From Hoylesella buccalis ATCC 35310 (GTDB taxonomy: Bacteria; Bacteroidota; Bacteroidia; Bacteroidales; Bacteroidaceae), in contig NZ_ADEG01000016.1 of assembly GCF_000177075.1 (NCBI RefSeq), positions 24,364 through 88,363 of the forward strand: DNA of 64,000 nt, written 5' to 3'. The notes under the pieces are model-generated. The model made no database searches. It had not been told where the DNA came from and was given only the letters and a program-made list of their open reading frames with translations. Below are positions 26,048-36,304 of this stretch, piece by piece. The first letter of the stretch is position 1. Each line of letters begins with the position of its first letter. The position numbers and the translations under genes were made by a program.

Positions 26048-28642
26048 TTACAATTTGTTCAGCGTGTTATACAGTTGTTCCCCAAGTCCAATAGTATATC
26101 CTTGAGATGCAAATACCACTCGGTTAAATGTGTCGGCTATGATGAAGATGGGTAACTGTCGAGCATCTTGTAGCTTCATTTGTGCCACGATTTGCTTCTT
26201 GATAGCACCATCTTTGTCTACACCATAAATAGTCTTGTTGGGTAGCTCTCCGAAGTCACTTGACTTGAACTTCTTGGCTTCCGCTTCTGACTCGAACAAA
26301 AGTACAAAAGGTCTGCCCAAACGGTCAAATTCGTCTTTCAGCTTGGCAATGTCGCGCAGGGTGTGGTTGGTGGGTTCTTGTCCCACATCGATAAGGCCCA
26401 ACACAAAATATCCTCTCCCTGTTTGCGACAGGATGCTAACCTCTTGGGCATCTTTCACAAACTTCGACTCGCTGTCAAAGTTGCCAATCACGCTAATCTC
26501 TGTTTTGGAGGTGCGAAGTGTCAAGTCGAGCGTTGTCGTTTGTCCTTCTTTGATATTGAATATCTGATGGCTCTCTTTCACATTTCCGCTGGCCATGCGA
26601 GTGCCGGTGACCAGAAAATAGGTTCCTGCATCCAGGCTCGTTCCATCCTTGAAGGTATTCTTCCAGCTTGTTCCGCCGCCCATGTCAACCTGACCTTCAT
26701 CAAAGTTTAGCAAAACTGGAATGCCATTTTCTATTTTACTGATGCTGAAATGGTTATAATACTTAGGGTCATCCAGATATTTGGATGGCAAATAGCTTAA
26801 AACCAGCTTTCCTTTTGGAGCTGTTTTCTGTTTTTCTGTTTCAAAATTAACATCCATCCATTGGTCATTTAGGCGATATTGAACTTTAGAAGTAACCACG
26901 TCCTTGCGTGCTTCGATACCAATACTGCGGGCCAAGTCGACAAAGAAAATATCTCTTGAGCGAGCATCTGTAAACCTTGATTTCCACACGCCGATGGGCG
27001 TTTGTGCAATTCTTAAGGCCTCGTTATCTGGGTTGATGCGTATGTTTTTTTGAATCCATTCAACAAGCAATGCCGGATTTTGCTGAAACTTTTTGGTTGT
27101 TGCAGGGTCAAAGGCGTTTTGTAATTGTTGTTTGAAGGGTAGGATGATCATTTCGTTCTCAACTCTCGGACTCAATTGGTTGCTCTTCGCCAAGAGATGA
27201 TCTTCGAGAATGTCCATGGAGATATCACGCAAATCTTTGTCACTCAATGTCTTCAAGAGCGATAGCGCTCTTTCTTCTTTCTCTGGGTACTTGTCATAAA
27301 AGTTCTTGATGACCCGCCAGTTGCCTCGCGCTTTCACTAACAATTGTGACAACTCACTCTCATCTACAGCCTGATAGAAATTTGATTCGTAAGCTTTTCT
27401 GATGCTGTCTTCTTGCGCAAATCTAAGTTTATTCTTTGCATTCATTTCCTCTGTCACTTGTGGTATTCGTGCTTTCTCTGGCGGAGGAACAATGTCAAGA
27501 GAGTCCAACGGGTGCATTTTTGTAGCCAGATCTGTCTTCTGCGATCGGTTGAGACGAATGGTTACTTGTTGATCTTTGCCGAACGAGGCCTTGGAAAATC
27601 CGTAATATCCATCTTTTGATGCCCAAACCAGCAGATCGCCTTTGCCGGCTGTGAGGAACGTCTTGCCCTGTTGATCCGTAAATTTCCTTACCGCGGTATA
27701 AAATTCAGCATAGTTGTATATCTTGAAATCTACCTGTGCGTGATTGACGGGTTTACCATTTTGGTCCACAACGGTAAAGTCTACCCGTGCGGTTTCGGCA
27801 TAATGGTCAATCAAATTGATTTCCGTAAAATTGGAAGTGCGTAGAACAATCTCTTCAGGTCCGTCATAATGCCCGAAAACCCGTGTGTGCATGAGCATGG
27901 CTCTCGATGCTGGCGCGTTGAACCAGCCAAGGTTCAGTACCGGTTCGGGTTCGCAGGCACCCAGGAAATACCACTTGCCGTCTGCCCAAGCCTCTACCCA
28001 TGCATGATTGTCGTCAGTGTGGGCCCAACGTGGGGTGTATACTTGTCGGGCCGGAATGCCCACAGCCCTGAGCGCAGCAACGGTAAAAGTACTCTCTTCT
28101 CCGCAACGTCCCTGTGCGTTCTTCATGCAGGCTAACGGAGACAACGTACGAGCATCGGATGGGGTATAGGTGACATGTTCGTGGCACCAATGGTTCACTT
28201 CCAGGATTGCTTCTTGCATACTCATGCCTTGAATGCGGTCTTTCAGCATGTCATGAAAAACCTTTCTGGCATCGTCAAGGTTTTCGTTGTTAACACGTAG
28301 CGGCACGACAAAATGGCGAAACAACAGCTGTGGCACCTTTGTTCCCCAGGGCATGGCTTGTTGCGTGGTAAAAGTACTTCGGATATTCTCTAAGTAAAAA
28401 CGAGTAGGGTAGTCAGTGATATCAGCTACAGGCATGTAAGCATACAGAAAATGCAAGGCATCCAGTTCGTCATCTGTCAACTTTAACCCATTGATGTCAA
28501 AGAATTTAGGTCCTATTCGTTTCATTCTTTCATTAAAAGCTTGAAGGACCTCTTGGCGTTGTTGGTTGTCTTTGAAAATTAAAGATGCTTGGCTAAGTTG
28601 GAAACACAATAGCATCAATAGGATTAGGCTTGCTTTTTTCAT
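26048..28642 (-). CDS. Secreted transglutaminase-like protein with thioredoxin-like C-terminus
   Basis: An 864-residue exported protein (signal peptide about residues 1-19, KKASLILLMLLCFQLSQA). Residues around 170-240 form a papain-like transglutaminase core with the nucleophile in GRCGEESTFTVAALRAVGIP, ARQVYTPRWAHTDDNHAWVE supplying histidine, and LGACEPEP near the acid position. A carboxypeptidase-regulatory-like beta domain follows (VDQNGKPVNHAQVDFKIYNY). The C-terminal 120 residues resemble a thioredoxin fold lacking CxxC. It probably acts in the periplasm or at the surface on peptides; the exact substrate is unknown. It lies 12 bases downstream of cutC. Confidence 0.82.
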   Translation of the reverse strand: MKKASLILLMLLCFQLSQASLIFKDNQQRQEVLQAFNERMKRIGPKFFDINGLKLTDDELDALHFLYAYMPVADITDYPTRFYLENIRSTFTTQQAMPWGTKVPQLLFRHFVVPLRVNNENLDDARKVFHDMLKDRIQGMSMQEAILEVNHWCHEHVTYTPSDARTLSPLACMKNAQGRCGEESTFTVAALRAVGIPARQVYTPRWAHTDDNHAWVEAWADGKWYFLGACEPEPVLNLGWFNAPASRAMLMHTRVFGHYDGPEEIVLRTSNFTEINLIDHYAETARVDFTVVDQNGKPVNHAQVDFKIYNYAEFYTAVRKFTDQQGKTFLTAGKGDLLVWASKDGYYGFSKASFGKDQQVTIRLNRSQKTDLATKMHPLDSLDIVPPPEKARIPQVTEEMNAKNKLRFAQEDSIRKAYESNFYQAVDESELSQLLVKARGNWRVIKNFYDKYPEKEERALSLLKTLSDKDLRDISMDILEDHLLAKSNQLSPRVENEMIILPFKQQLQNAFDPATTKKFQQNPALLVEWIQKNIRINPDNEALRIAQTPIGVWKSRFTDARSRDIFFVDLARSIGIEARKDVVTSKVQYRLNDQWMDVNFETEKQKTAPKGKLVLSYLPSKYLDDPKYYNHFSISKIENGIPVLLNFDEGQVDMGGGTSWKNTFKDGTSLDAGTYFLVTGTRMASGNVKESHQIFNIKEGQTTTLDLTLRTSKTEISVIGNFDSESKFVKDAQEVSILSQTGRGYFVLGLIDVGQEPTNHTLRDIAKLKDEFDRLGRPFVLLFESEAEAKKFKSSDFGELPNKTIYGVDKDGAIKKQIVAQMKLQDARQLPIFIIADTFNRVVFASQGYTIGLGEQLYNTLNKL

Positions 28643-28654
28643 AGGTTGAATAGA

Positions 28655-29413
28655 TTATCTTGTTGAATGAAGAAGTGCTTGTATCGTGTTTCGCACACGC
28701 CTTTCTGTTGTTACCTCCGTGGTCATTTCATCTTGACCTGCCATTCCCATGTAGACGGATGGGTTATGGTATTCCATCTGGCTGTAAACACTTTCTCTGG
28801 CAGAAAAATGGAATTCTTTGACAAGGGTACACTGGGCGATGTGTACGATGTTTGTTTCGTTGATGCCGCAACCAGCAAGGATGTTGATTCTTCCTTGTGC
28901 CCTGTGTTGCAATTGCTTTAACATTTCGATACCTTCTTCCGCAGTAGGCTGTTGTCCGGATGTAAGTATGCGGTCGAACCCAAGGTCTATCAGCTGTTCA
29001 AGAGCTTCGAAAGGATGCTTACATCGATCAAAGGCTCGGTGAAAGGTCGTAGACATGCCTTTGGCATGCGATAAAAGTAGCTGGTTGTTTTCTATGTCAA
29101 TGCCACCATTTTTAGTCAGGCAACCGAACACAACGCCATCTACTCCCAGTTGTTTACAGATGTCAATGTCTGCCAACATACACTTGATTTCAAGCGATGA
29201 GTATAGGAAATCACCTCCACGTGGCCTGATGATCACATGCAGACGCGTTTTGTCAAGGTGTTCTCTGGCCATCTTGATGTCACCATAAGAAGGCGTTGTG
29301 CCACCTTCTGGAATGCCGGCGCACAGTTCAACACGGTTTGCACCACCAGCCTGAGCAGCCAAGCAGCTCTCAACACTGTTTGCGCATATCTCGAATTGAT
29401 AATCGTTTTCGCT
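28655..29413 (-). CDS. cutC: CutC family protein (copper homeostasis)
   Basis: A TIM-barrel CutC of 252 residues when started at MSENDYQFEICANSVES; an ATG at 29476 would add 21 residues unlike the family. Motifs seen are AGGANRVELCAGIPEGGTTPS, IRPRGGDFLYS, VDGVVFGCL, TFHRAFDRC, ILTSGQQPTA and NILAGCGIN. CutC has been linked to copper tolerance, but its biochemical role is unsettled. It follows rpiB in the same direction and probably belongs to the tkt-rpiB transcript. Confidence 0.9.
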   Translation of the reverse strand, partial: SENDYQFEICANSVESCLAAQAGGANRVELCAGIPEGGTTPSYGDIKMAREHLDKTRLHVIIRPRGGDFLYSSLEIKCMLADIDICKQLGVDGVVFGCLTKNGGIDIENNQLLLSHAKGMSTTFHRAFDRCKHPFEALEQLIDLGFDRILTSGQQPTAEEGIEMLKQLQHRAQGRINILAGCGINETNIVHIAQCTLVKEFHFSARESVYSQMEYHNPSVYMGMAGQDEMTTEVTTERRVRNTIQALLHSTR

Positions 29414-29477
29414 CATCAGGATGTAGATAGAAATAAAAACATCAAGAGAACCAAGGCGGGCTCTCCTGATGTTCATG

Positions 29478-29918
29478 CTATTGAATACGTATCTTTGCTA
29501 TTCTGCGAGAATGTCGTCCACCTTCGAAATCGGTAGAAAAGAACTCATCAAGAATCTTTCTTGTCGTCTCCTTGTCAACAAATCTTCCCGGCAGAACCAA
29601 CACATTGGCATCGTTATGGAGACGAGTCAAGTGAGCAATCTCGGGCGACCAAGCCAGTCCGGCACGTATTCCTTGATGCTTATTGAGCGTCATGCTCATT
29701 CCTTCTCCCGAACCACACACACCGATACCGGGATAGACGTCACCCCGCTCAATGGCATTGGCTAAGGCATGGGCGTGATCGGGATAATCACAAGAGGATG
29801 TGCTGTTGGTGCCATAGTCTTTGTACGAAATACCTTTCTCTTCAAGGTATTGCTTGATAAACTCTTTTATTTCATAGCCAGCATGATCACATGCGAGGCC
29901 AACTGTCTTGATATCCAT
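29478..29918 (-). CDS. rpiB: Ribose-5-phosphate isomerase B
   Basis: A 146-residue RpiB that interconverts ribose 5-phosphate and ribulose 5-phosphate. It shows GLACDHAGYEIKEFI, DYPDHAHALA, GVCGSGEGMSMTLNKHQGIRAGLA (quoted as GVCGSGEGMSM and NKHQGIRAG) and HNDANVLVLPGRF. The active-site Cys sits in VCGSG and the His in RLHNDAN. It starts 7 bases after the transketolase stop, so the two non-oxidative pentose phosphate enzymes are co-expressed. Confidence 0.95.
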   Translation of the reverse strand: MDIKTVGLACDHAGYEIKEFIKQYLEEKGISYKDYGTNSTSSCDYPDHAHALANAIERGDVYPGIGVCGSGEGMSMTLNKHQGIRAGLAWSPEIAHLTRLHNDANVLVLPGRFVDKETTRKILDEFFSTDFEGGRHSRRIAKIRIQ

Positions 29919-29925
29919 GACAAAA

Positions 29926-31947
29926 TTATTCAGATAGATATTCTTTTACCTGCTTGTATACATTCTCAGCCGTGAAGCCTAACTTTTCGTCCAACACCTT
30001 ATAAGGTGCAGAATAGCCGAAGCTCTCAAGTCCAAAGACTTTTCCATTGGCTCCAACCAGGCCTTGTAAGGTTACTGGTAATCCTGCTGTCAGACCGAAA
30101 ATCTTTGCATCTTTCGGAAGAATGGACTCTTGATATTCTCTGCTTTGACGGCGGAACAACCCTTCAGACGGCACACTGACAATGCGCGTCTTGATGTTGT
30201 CGTTTCTCAATAATTTTGCACCGGCAACCAAAGTTGACACTTCTGAGCCGCTGGCCAACAAGATAACGTCATATTGTTCGTCGCTGCCAGCAACGATGTA
30301 TGCACCTTTACGTGCTTCTTGGTAGTTGTTTCCTTCTGGCAAACTCTCAATGGCCTGACGTGAAAGGATGAGTGCCGTCGGTGTATCCATGTTTTCCATG
30401 GCCATTTGCCAACACACTGTTGTCTCTTCAACGTCTGCAGGACGAAACACTCTGACGGAATCTTTTCCATGATGGTTCTTTAACTTTTCCATCAATCTGA
30501 TTTGTGCTTCCTGCTCCACAGGCTCATGGGTAGGACCATCTTCACCAACACGGAATGCGTCGTGTGACCAAATGAACTTGATGGGAACTTCCATCAATGC
30601 GGCCAAACGAACGGCCGGCTTCTGATAATCGGAGAAGACGAAGAAGGTTCCACAGGCAGGAATGACGCCACCGTGCAGGTACATGCCAATGCACATACAG
30701 GTCATGGTAAGCTCACTGACGCCAGCTTGGAAGAAAGCACCAGTGAAATCGCCTTTCACCATGCTCTGCGTTTTTTTCAAGAAACCATCTGTTTTGTCCG
30801 AATTGGATAGGTCGGCAGACGAACAAACCATGTTAGGAACCTGTTCGGCCAGGACACTAAGGCATACTGATGAAGCAGCACGAGTGGCCTGTCCTGGTTT
30901 CTGTTCAACCTTGCTCCAATCAATTTGAGGAGCATTACCAGAGAACCAGTCTTGCATTTGTGCCGACAACTCTGGATTTTTCTCAGCCCATGCCTTCTCT
31001 TCAGCGTGGCGTTGGGCAACAATCTCTCGCAGTTCGTCCTGGCGTTTGTCGTACATTGCTTGGACTTCTTGGAAGATTTCAAAAGGATTATCGAGGTTTC
31101 CGCCCAGATTAAGTACTGTTTTAGTGTAAGCATCACCGCCAAGTGGGGCACCGTGTGTTTTCACATTACGCTCGTAGCTGCTGCCATCAGCTTTCAAAGC
31201 CCCCTTACCCATGGTAGTCTTGCCTATGATGAGCGTGGGTCGGTGCTGTTCCGTCAGGGCTGCGTCCAATGCTTGACGAATCTCAGTAACATCATTACCG
31301 TTGATGGTCAATACGTTCCATCCCCATGATTGATATTTCATTGCTGTATCTTCTTGCGTTACAGCATCGCAATCCGTCGAGAGCTGAATGTCGTTAGAAT
31401 CGTAGAACATGATGAGATTGTTCAGCCCCAACGCACCTGCCAACCGGCCTGTTCCTTGGGAAATCTCTTCTTGAATGCCACCATCCGATATATATGCATA
31501 TATCTTATGTTGCATCATGGTTTTTCCAAGCTTGGCTTCCAGGAACTTTTCCGCCACAGCTGCACCGGCAGCAAAGGTGTGTCCTTGACCTAAAGGTCCA
31601 GATGTGTTTTCTATTCCTCGAGTGATGTCACGTTCGGGATGGCCCGTTGTTGGCGAGTCCCACTGTCTGAAATTCTTCAATTCATCAATCGTATATTTAC
31701 CTTGCAAGGCAAGTGTGGCGTAAAGCATGGGCGACATGTGACCTGGGTCAAGATAAAAACGGTCTCTTCCAGCCCAAGTTGCATCGTCTGGATCGTACAC
31801 CAAGTATTCTGAAAATAGCACGTTAATAAAATCAGCACCGCCCATAGCACCTCCTGGGTGGCCAGAGTTTGCCTTTTCTACCATGGAGACAGCAAGAATT
31901 CTGATGTTGTCTGCCGCACGGTTCATAGTTTTTAAGTCATTCATCAT
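29926..31947 (-). CDS. tkt: Transketolase
   Basis: A 673-residue transketolase, the thiamine diphosphate enzyme moving two-carbon units between pentose phosphates. Motifs are NSGHPGGAMGGADF at the start, DPGHMSPMLYA, the TPP-binding ISDGGIQEEISQG, the pyrimidine domain SELTMTCMCIGMYLHGGV and TFFVFSDYQKPAVRLAALM, HDAFRVGEDGPTHEPVEQ, and the C-terminal ESFGYSAPYKVLDEKLGF. Length is normal. It is first in the run tkt-rpiB-cutC, behind a -7 box about 70 bases upstream. Confidence 0.96.
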   Translation of the reverse strand: MMNDLKTMNRAADNIRILAVSMVEKANSGHPGGAMGGADFINVLFSEYLVYDPDDATWAGRDRFYLDPGHMSPMLYATLALQGKYTIDELKNFRQWDSPTTGHPERDITRGIENTSGPLGQGHTFAAGAAVAEKFLEAKLGKTMMQHKIYAYISDGGIQEEISQGTGRLAGALGLNNLIMFYDSNDIQLSTDCDAVTQEDTAMKYQSWGWNVLTINGNDVTEIRQALDAALTEQHRPTLIIGKTTMGKGALKADGSSYERNVKTHGAPLGGDAYTKTVLNLGGNLDNPFEIFQEVQAMYDKRQDELREIVAQRHAEEKAWAEKNPELSAQMQDWFSGNAPQIDWSKVEQKPGQATRAASSVCLSVLAEQVPNMVCSSADLSNSDKTDGFLKKTQSMVKGDFTGAFFQAGVSELTMTCMCIGMYLHGGVIPACGTFFVFSDYQKPAVRLAALMEVPIKFIWSHDAFRVGEDGPTHEPVEQEAQIRLMEKLKNHHGKDSVRVFRPADVEETTVCWQMAMENMDTPTALILSRQAIESLPEGNNYQEARKGAYIVAGSDEQYDVILLASGSEVSTLVAGAKLLRNDNIKTRIVSVPSEGLFRRQSREYQESILPKDAKIFGLTAGLPVTLQGLVGANGKVFGLESFGYSAPYKVLDEKLGFTAENVYKQVKEYLSE

Positions 31948-32018
31948 GTTATGGTTATAATATTAGTTTTTTCGATGTAAGTATAATTTAAGGTATACAG
32001 ATATAATGTATACACTTG

Positions 32019-32026
32019 CAAAGATA
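32019..32026 (-). promoter_or_regulatory. -7 box of tkt-rpiB
   Basis: TATCTTTG on the minus strand, giving a leader of about 65 bases before the tkt ATG at 31947. Confidence 0.55.
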
Positions 32027-32101
32027 GCATATTGATTTGAGAATAGCGATTGAATGTCCACGTTTTTACATCATTTTTTGTCGTTTGTGATTTATTATCA
32101 C

Positions 32102-32109
32102 TATATTTG
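32102..32109 (+). promoter_or_regulatory. -7 box of manC
   Basis: TATATTTG, 26 bases before the ATG, with a TTG about 21 bases upstream (32078-32080). Confidence 0.6.
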
Positions 32110-32135
32110 CATGAGAAAACAATATTTGGTTATAT

Positions 32136-33203
32136 ATGGAAAAGACGCACAACCATTTGGTTATTATGGCAGGTGGAGTAGGGAGTCGCTTTTGGCCCAT
32201 GAGCACAAGCGATAAACCTAAGCAGTTTATTGATGTATTAGGAGTTGGTAAATCCCTTTTGCAACTCACTTTGGATAGATTCAGTGGACTATGTTCTCCC
32301 GATCACGTTTGGATTTTGACCAATAAGAAATATTTTCATCTGGTGCGTCAACAACTTCCTGATGTCCCCGTTGAAAACATCCTTCAGGAGCCCATGCGCC
32401 GTAACACAGCACCCTGCATAGCATACGTTAGCTGGCGTATCAAGTCGTGTGACCCACAAGCTAACATCGTAGTGACGCCCAGTGACCATGTTGTCACCAA
32501 TGGAGTTGAATTCCAAAGAGTTATCAAATCTTGTTTAACTTTTGCCAACGAAACAGATGCAATCATCACGTTGGGAATGAGACCCAACAGACCAGAAACA
32601 GGATACGGATACATCCAAGCAGATTTAACTTCCAGTTCGTTGCGCAATAAAGAACTTTTCAGGGTAGACAGATTTAGGGAAAAACCAGATTTACAGACAG
32701 CACAAGAATATATCGAGCAGAGCAATTTCTTCTGGAATGCCGGCATCTTTATTTGGAACGTCAAAACAATCGTCAACGCCTTCAGGGTATATGTGCCAGC
32801 AATGGCCAAGATTTTTGAGAGCATGATGGATATCTATGGCACCAAAGAAGAACAAAACGTCATCGACGAACGATATGGTGCGTGTGAGAACATCTCTGTA
32901 GACTATGCGATTTTAGAGAAATCTGAAGAAATCTTTGTGTGTCCGGCAGAGTTTGGATGGAGTGACTTAGGTACCTGGAGTTCGCTACTTCAGCAAACCA
33001 AGCGCGATTTATACGGCAATGGTATCATCGGAGAGAATATTTCTTTGTATGACACTCATAATTGCATCGTACATGCTACACAGGCCAAACAAGTTGTCAT
33101 CCAAGGACTTGATGATTGCATTGTCGCAGAAAAAGATGGTGTCTTATTGATTTGTAAGTTGGCAGAAGAGCAACGCATCAAACAATTTTCTGGAGAAAAT
33201 TAA
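32136..33203 (+). CDS. manC: Mannose-1-phosphate guanylyltransferase
   Basis: A 355-residue nucleotidyltransferase that makes GDP-mannose from mannose 1-phosphate and GTP, feeding glycan and fucose synthesis. The signature MAGGVGSRFWPMSTSDKPKQ is at the N-terminus. EPMRRNTAPCIAY, VTPSDHVV, RPETGYGYI, FREKPD, WNAGIFIWN, SVDYAILEKS and FGWSDLGTWSSL follow in order. It lacks the C-terminal isomerase domain of the long bifunctional type. It is transcribed divergently from tkt and ends at a hairpin. Confidence 0.93.
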   Translation: MEKTHNHLVIMAGGVGSRFWPMSTSDKPKQFIDVLGVGKSLLQLTLDRFSGLCSPDHVWILTNKKYFHLVRQQLPDVPVENILQEPMRRNTAPCIAYVSWRIKSCDPQANIVVTPSDHVVTNGVEFQRVIKSCLTFANETDAIITLGMRPNRPETGYGYIQADLTSSSLRNKELFRVDRFREKPDLQTAQEYIEQSNFFWNAGIFIWNVKTIVNAFRVYVPAMAKIFESMMDIYGTKEEQNVIDERYGACENISVDYAILEKSEEIFVCPAEFGWSDLGTWSSLLQQTKRDLYGNGIIGENISLYDTHNCIVHATQAKQVVIQGLDDCIVAEKDGVLLICKLAEEQRIKQFSGEN

Positions 33204-33210
33204 ATAAATA

Positions 33211-33244
33211 GGGGAGTCATGTTGATACATGCCATGATTCCTCC
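33211..33244 (+). terminator. Terminator-like hairpin after manC
   Basis: GGGGAGTCATG pairs with CATGATTCCTCC-type sequence around a short loop containing TTGATA. It begins 8 bases after the manC stop. Confidence 0.5.
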
Positions 33245-33286
33245 ATTCACTTTGATGAACACCTATTATATATAGTGGTGGATTTA

Positions 33287-34465
33287 TCAGTAATTTTTGA
33301 AGGTAAAATTGTGCAAAAGGCTCTTCACTAACGATTTTCTTCCAAAGCTCGTTAGACTGTAGCCTTTGTTGGTTGCAGTGTTGTTGTATTGCTCCACGGC
33401 TGCCTCCAACCGCGCAACAATCATCATTTTGGCGCCATTTTCCCAGGTACGAAATTCCGTTTTTTCCATATATTGCTGACTAAATGCAATAAGTTGGTCC
33501 ATGTTGAAGCTATCTGACTTGATTCCAGCCCCTTCCAACGTGGCCTCATGCGCATTGCACTCTTGTTCGACATGGACAGGTACCATCATCGCGGGCTTAC
33601 CCATATACATGGCTTCGCATACCGACTCAAAACCACCAGTTGTTGCATAAGCCTTACAATTGGCCAGATAATATAAAAATTTCTGATCGTCAATGCGATG
33701 AAAAGTCAGTGTGTCGTCAATCTGTGTGGTTTCTTCCGCATCCTTTTTGTCCCAGAAAAAGTGCAGCGAGATATCTCGATGATTGGCATGCCACTGCATC
33801 ACCGAGTCACTGAACCCAGCATTGATGATATAGCCCGTCATGTAATCACCCTTACCTCTTTGTATCTTTAGTGCCTCATCACGTAATAATGGTGGTACAA
33901 CAGATAGGTTTTCTTCATCGTAATCGCCAGTTTTCCTAAACGACAAGCCTAACTTACGCGTGGCGCCCAGGCATGTTGCTCGCGTGAACGCCAACATGAG
34001 GCGTTGGCTCGCTTTATGTTTTTTCGGGAAAGGGTAGGATGGATGCAAAAACATGTACTGATGACCGATGCACACTTCTGGTACGCCGGGCCGAAAAAGA
34101 AAATAGGTTAATCCTGTGAGGACTTCATAAAAATTGACGACCAGGTCGGCACCACTCGCTTGGATATGCTCATGAAGATATCGAATGCTCGACAGGTATT
34201 TAGGCGATTTAAAAATGTTGTAGATGATAGATCGAGTAAGTCCTACCTTCTGGTTTGCTTTTGACGGTAGAAAGTTAGGGCTGAGGAAGCCAAAGACAGG
34301 GGCTTGTGTTCGATGAAGAAAAAAGGAGGGTACTTCCCTAGACCGACTTCTACCGACAAGTATCTCGGTTACTTCGTGGCCACAATCACGAAGTGCTTTC
34401 TCTAAAGTCAAGGCTTGTGTCAGATGTCCTCTGCCTTCACCTTGTACAATGAATATGACTTTCAT
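33287..34465 (-). CDS. MurG/UGT-like glycosyltransferase
   Basis: A 392-residue GT-B glycosyltransferase. The N-terminal domain opens IVQGEGRGHLTQALTLEKAL, with the Gly-rich loop of GT28-like enzymes. The C-terminal nucleotide-sugar site is ATTGGFESVCEAMYMGKPAM followed by MVPVHVEQECNAHEATLEGAG. No signal or membrane segment is visible. Donor and acceptor are unknown. Proximity to manC could suggest a shared envelope glycan pathway, but the genes are convergent. Confidence 0.82.
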   Translation of the reverse strand: MKVIFIVQGEGRGHLTQALTLEKALRDCGHEVTEILVGRSRSREVPSFFLHRTQAPVFGFLSPNFLPSKANQKVGLTRSIIYNIFKSPKYLSSIRYLHEHIQASGADLVVNFYEVLTGLTYFLFRPGVPEVCIGHQYMFLHPSYPFPKKHKASQRLMLAFTRATCLGATRKLGLSFRKTGDYDEENLSVVPPLLRDEALKIQRGKGDYMTGYIINAGFSDSVMQWHANHRDISLHFFWDKKDAEETTQIDDTLTFHRIDDQKFLYYLANCKAYATTGGFESVCEAMYMGKPAMMVPVHVEQECNAHEATLEGAGIKSDSFNMDQLIAFSQQYMEKTEFRTWENGAKMMIVARLEAAVEQYNNTATNKGYSLTSFGRKSLVKSLLHNFTFKNY

Positions 34466-34609
34466 TTTTTTTCTGTGTTATCTTATTTTGCTTACAAAAA
34501 TAAAGGAGTGTTGTTACAAAACCGTGTAAAAAAGATAACATTTCATAGAAAAAAGAACGTTTTTAATTCTACTGTGATTATTAATTGATACTTAAATATG
34601 GTGTACGTC

Positions 34610-36277
34610 CTACATCGTTATATTCTTAACGCGCTTCTCAAATTCACTGCGGTCGCAAAGGGCTTTTTTCTTAATGCGGGCACGATAATTATAGATAGAA
34701 TTAGGTGAATAATTGAGGAATTCGGCAATGCGGGAACTCTCCTCAATGCCCAGTCGTATGAGCGCAAAGATGCGCAGGTCGGTAGTCAGCTGTCCGCCGT
34801 GGGGAATGTGGATACGATGTTCGGGTTGGAGCAACGCGTTGAAATCATTGACAAAATTGGGAAAAAGATGAAGAAAGACGGTATCAAAATTGTAGAATAA
34901 CTCGTTCAGCTCATTGGATTTGAGCTCGTCGGTTTCCGTCATTTTCAACAAGTCGTTATATTGTCTGGCCTTGAGCTTTCTATTGACTTTGATGCGGTAG
35001 TTATCGAGTTTATCGATATATTCGGAACACGTGGAAAGGAATTTACCGATGTACTCGTCTTTCATCTTGTTGGCATCGGAAAGCTGATGATTGGTAGATG
35101 AAAGGAGCGTATTAGCATTGGAAAGTTGCTCGTTGAGGATTTCCAATCTACTGTTGATGCTTTTCAATTCGTTTCTGGCCTTGGCAAGCTGTGTCCGTTT
35201 GTGTTGAACATAGAAGATGATACCGAGCAGAATAATGGAAAGAAGACTGACAACAACGATGAGTAACATGAGATGGTGGTTGGCACTTTGCAGACTGTCG
35301 CGGTAGTTGTTGTTGATGAGTGTCAGGATGGGCGAAACGAGCCAGCCACGCATGTGCGTGCTGAAATGGGAAACGCAAGTCCACGAGAAATCCATATACT
35401 GATAGGCTCTGTCGTTATCGCCATCCTCACTGAGCAGATTGGCGAGATTCCACAGAGAACTCTGGTCCATGACAGCACTGTTAATGTCGCACAGGGCCGA
35501 TATGGCCAGCCAACGTTTCTGCTCATCACGGTTTTTCATCTTGCGGTAGATCTCCGCGCGGAAGAAAGCCATGATAGCATAGTCGTGGGTTCCGTAGCTG
35601 ACCTGTTTCTCCCATTGAGTGGATGTTTTCAGTGCCTCTTGATATTGATCGCTGTTGTTGAGTCTTTCGGTCTTTCTCCATAAGTATGGAATAGAATTGT
35701 GGGGGGCGATGGCATTGAGAGAATCACTATATTGGTCTGCTATATGATAATACTGTTGCGCTATCTGTGAATCTTTCGAAAAGAAAGCTAAATCGCCATA
35801 GAAATGACTGCCTACGAAATAATAGTTTATGCGATCTTCCATGCTAAGCCTTTCAAGAGGAATCTGCTGAAAATGGAATATGGCCTCGTTGTAAAATCCA
35901 GAGAGTCCATACTGATTGGCCAACAGCAGCCGACGATTGTTAAGAAGGTCTTTGCGCTTCAATGCTTTGGCTAGTTCCAGTCCGCGACCAAGCCATACGA
36001 GCGCAGAGTCGTTGCTGTAGGAATAATATTCACGATACAATCCGTCCGCCAACTCATAGCGTGCTTGAAGATTGCTCATGCCCTCATACTGCCGGCGTAA
36101 AACAGAAAGGCGATGTTCTTTGGTCTTGATATGTTGTTGAGAATTTTTGATGGAGCGGTCTAAAAGTGAATAGAGCTCGTTAAGAGAAAGCTGTGTCTCG
36201 GAACGATTGGAATGCGCCATAGACGATTCCTGGGACAAAGCGAAGATAAAAAATAAGAGTAAAAGTCTTATTTTCAT
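34610..36277 (-). CDS. DUF6377-type membrane-bound regulator beside the PUL
   Basis: A 555-residue protein with a signal peptide (KIRLLLLFFIFALSQ), TPR-like periplasmic repeats (about 30-320), one transmembrane helix (about 328-348, LMLLIVVVSLLSIILLGIIF), a coiled coil (ARNELKSINSRLEILNEQL) and a C-terminal helix-turn-helix (TTDLRIFALIRLGIEESSRI, LNYSPNSIYNYRARIKKK). This is the layout of DUF6377 regulators, which span the membrane and sit beside Bacteroidetes polysaccharide loci. It is divergent from susC across a 283-base promoter region and is the likely local switch. Confidence 0.87.
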   Translation of the reverse strand: MKIRLLLLFFIFALSQESSMAHSNRSETQLSLNELYSLLDRSIKNSQQHIKTKEHRLSVLRRQYEGMSNLQARYELADGLYREYYSYSNDSALVWLGRGLELAKALKRKDLLNNRRLLLANQYGLSGFYNEAIFHFQQIPLERLSMEDRINYYFVGSHFYGDLAFFSKDSQIAQQYYHIADQYSDSLNAIAPHNSIPYLWRKTERLNNSDQYQEALKTSTQWEKQVSYGTHDYAIMAFFRAEIYRKMKNRDEQKRWLAISALCDINSAVMDQSSLWNLANLLSEDGDNDRAYQYMDFSWTCVSHFSTHMRGWLVSPILTLINNNYRDSLQSANHHLMLLIVVVSLLSIILLGIIFYVQHKRTQLAKARNELKSINSRLEILNEQLSNANTLLSSTNHQLSDANKMKDEYIGKFLSTCSEYIDKLDNYRIKVNRKLKARQYNDLLKMTETDELKSNELNELFYNFDTVFLHLFPNFVNDFNALLQPEHRIHIPHGGQLTTDLRIFALIRLGIEESSRIAEFLNYSPNSIYNYRARIKKKALCDRSEFEKRVKNITM

Positions 36278-36304
36278 GACGGTTAAATATAATTAATAGG
36301 CACA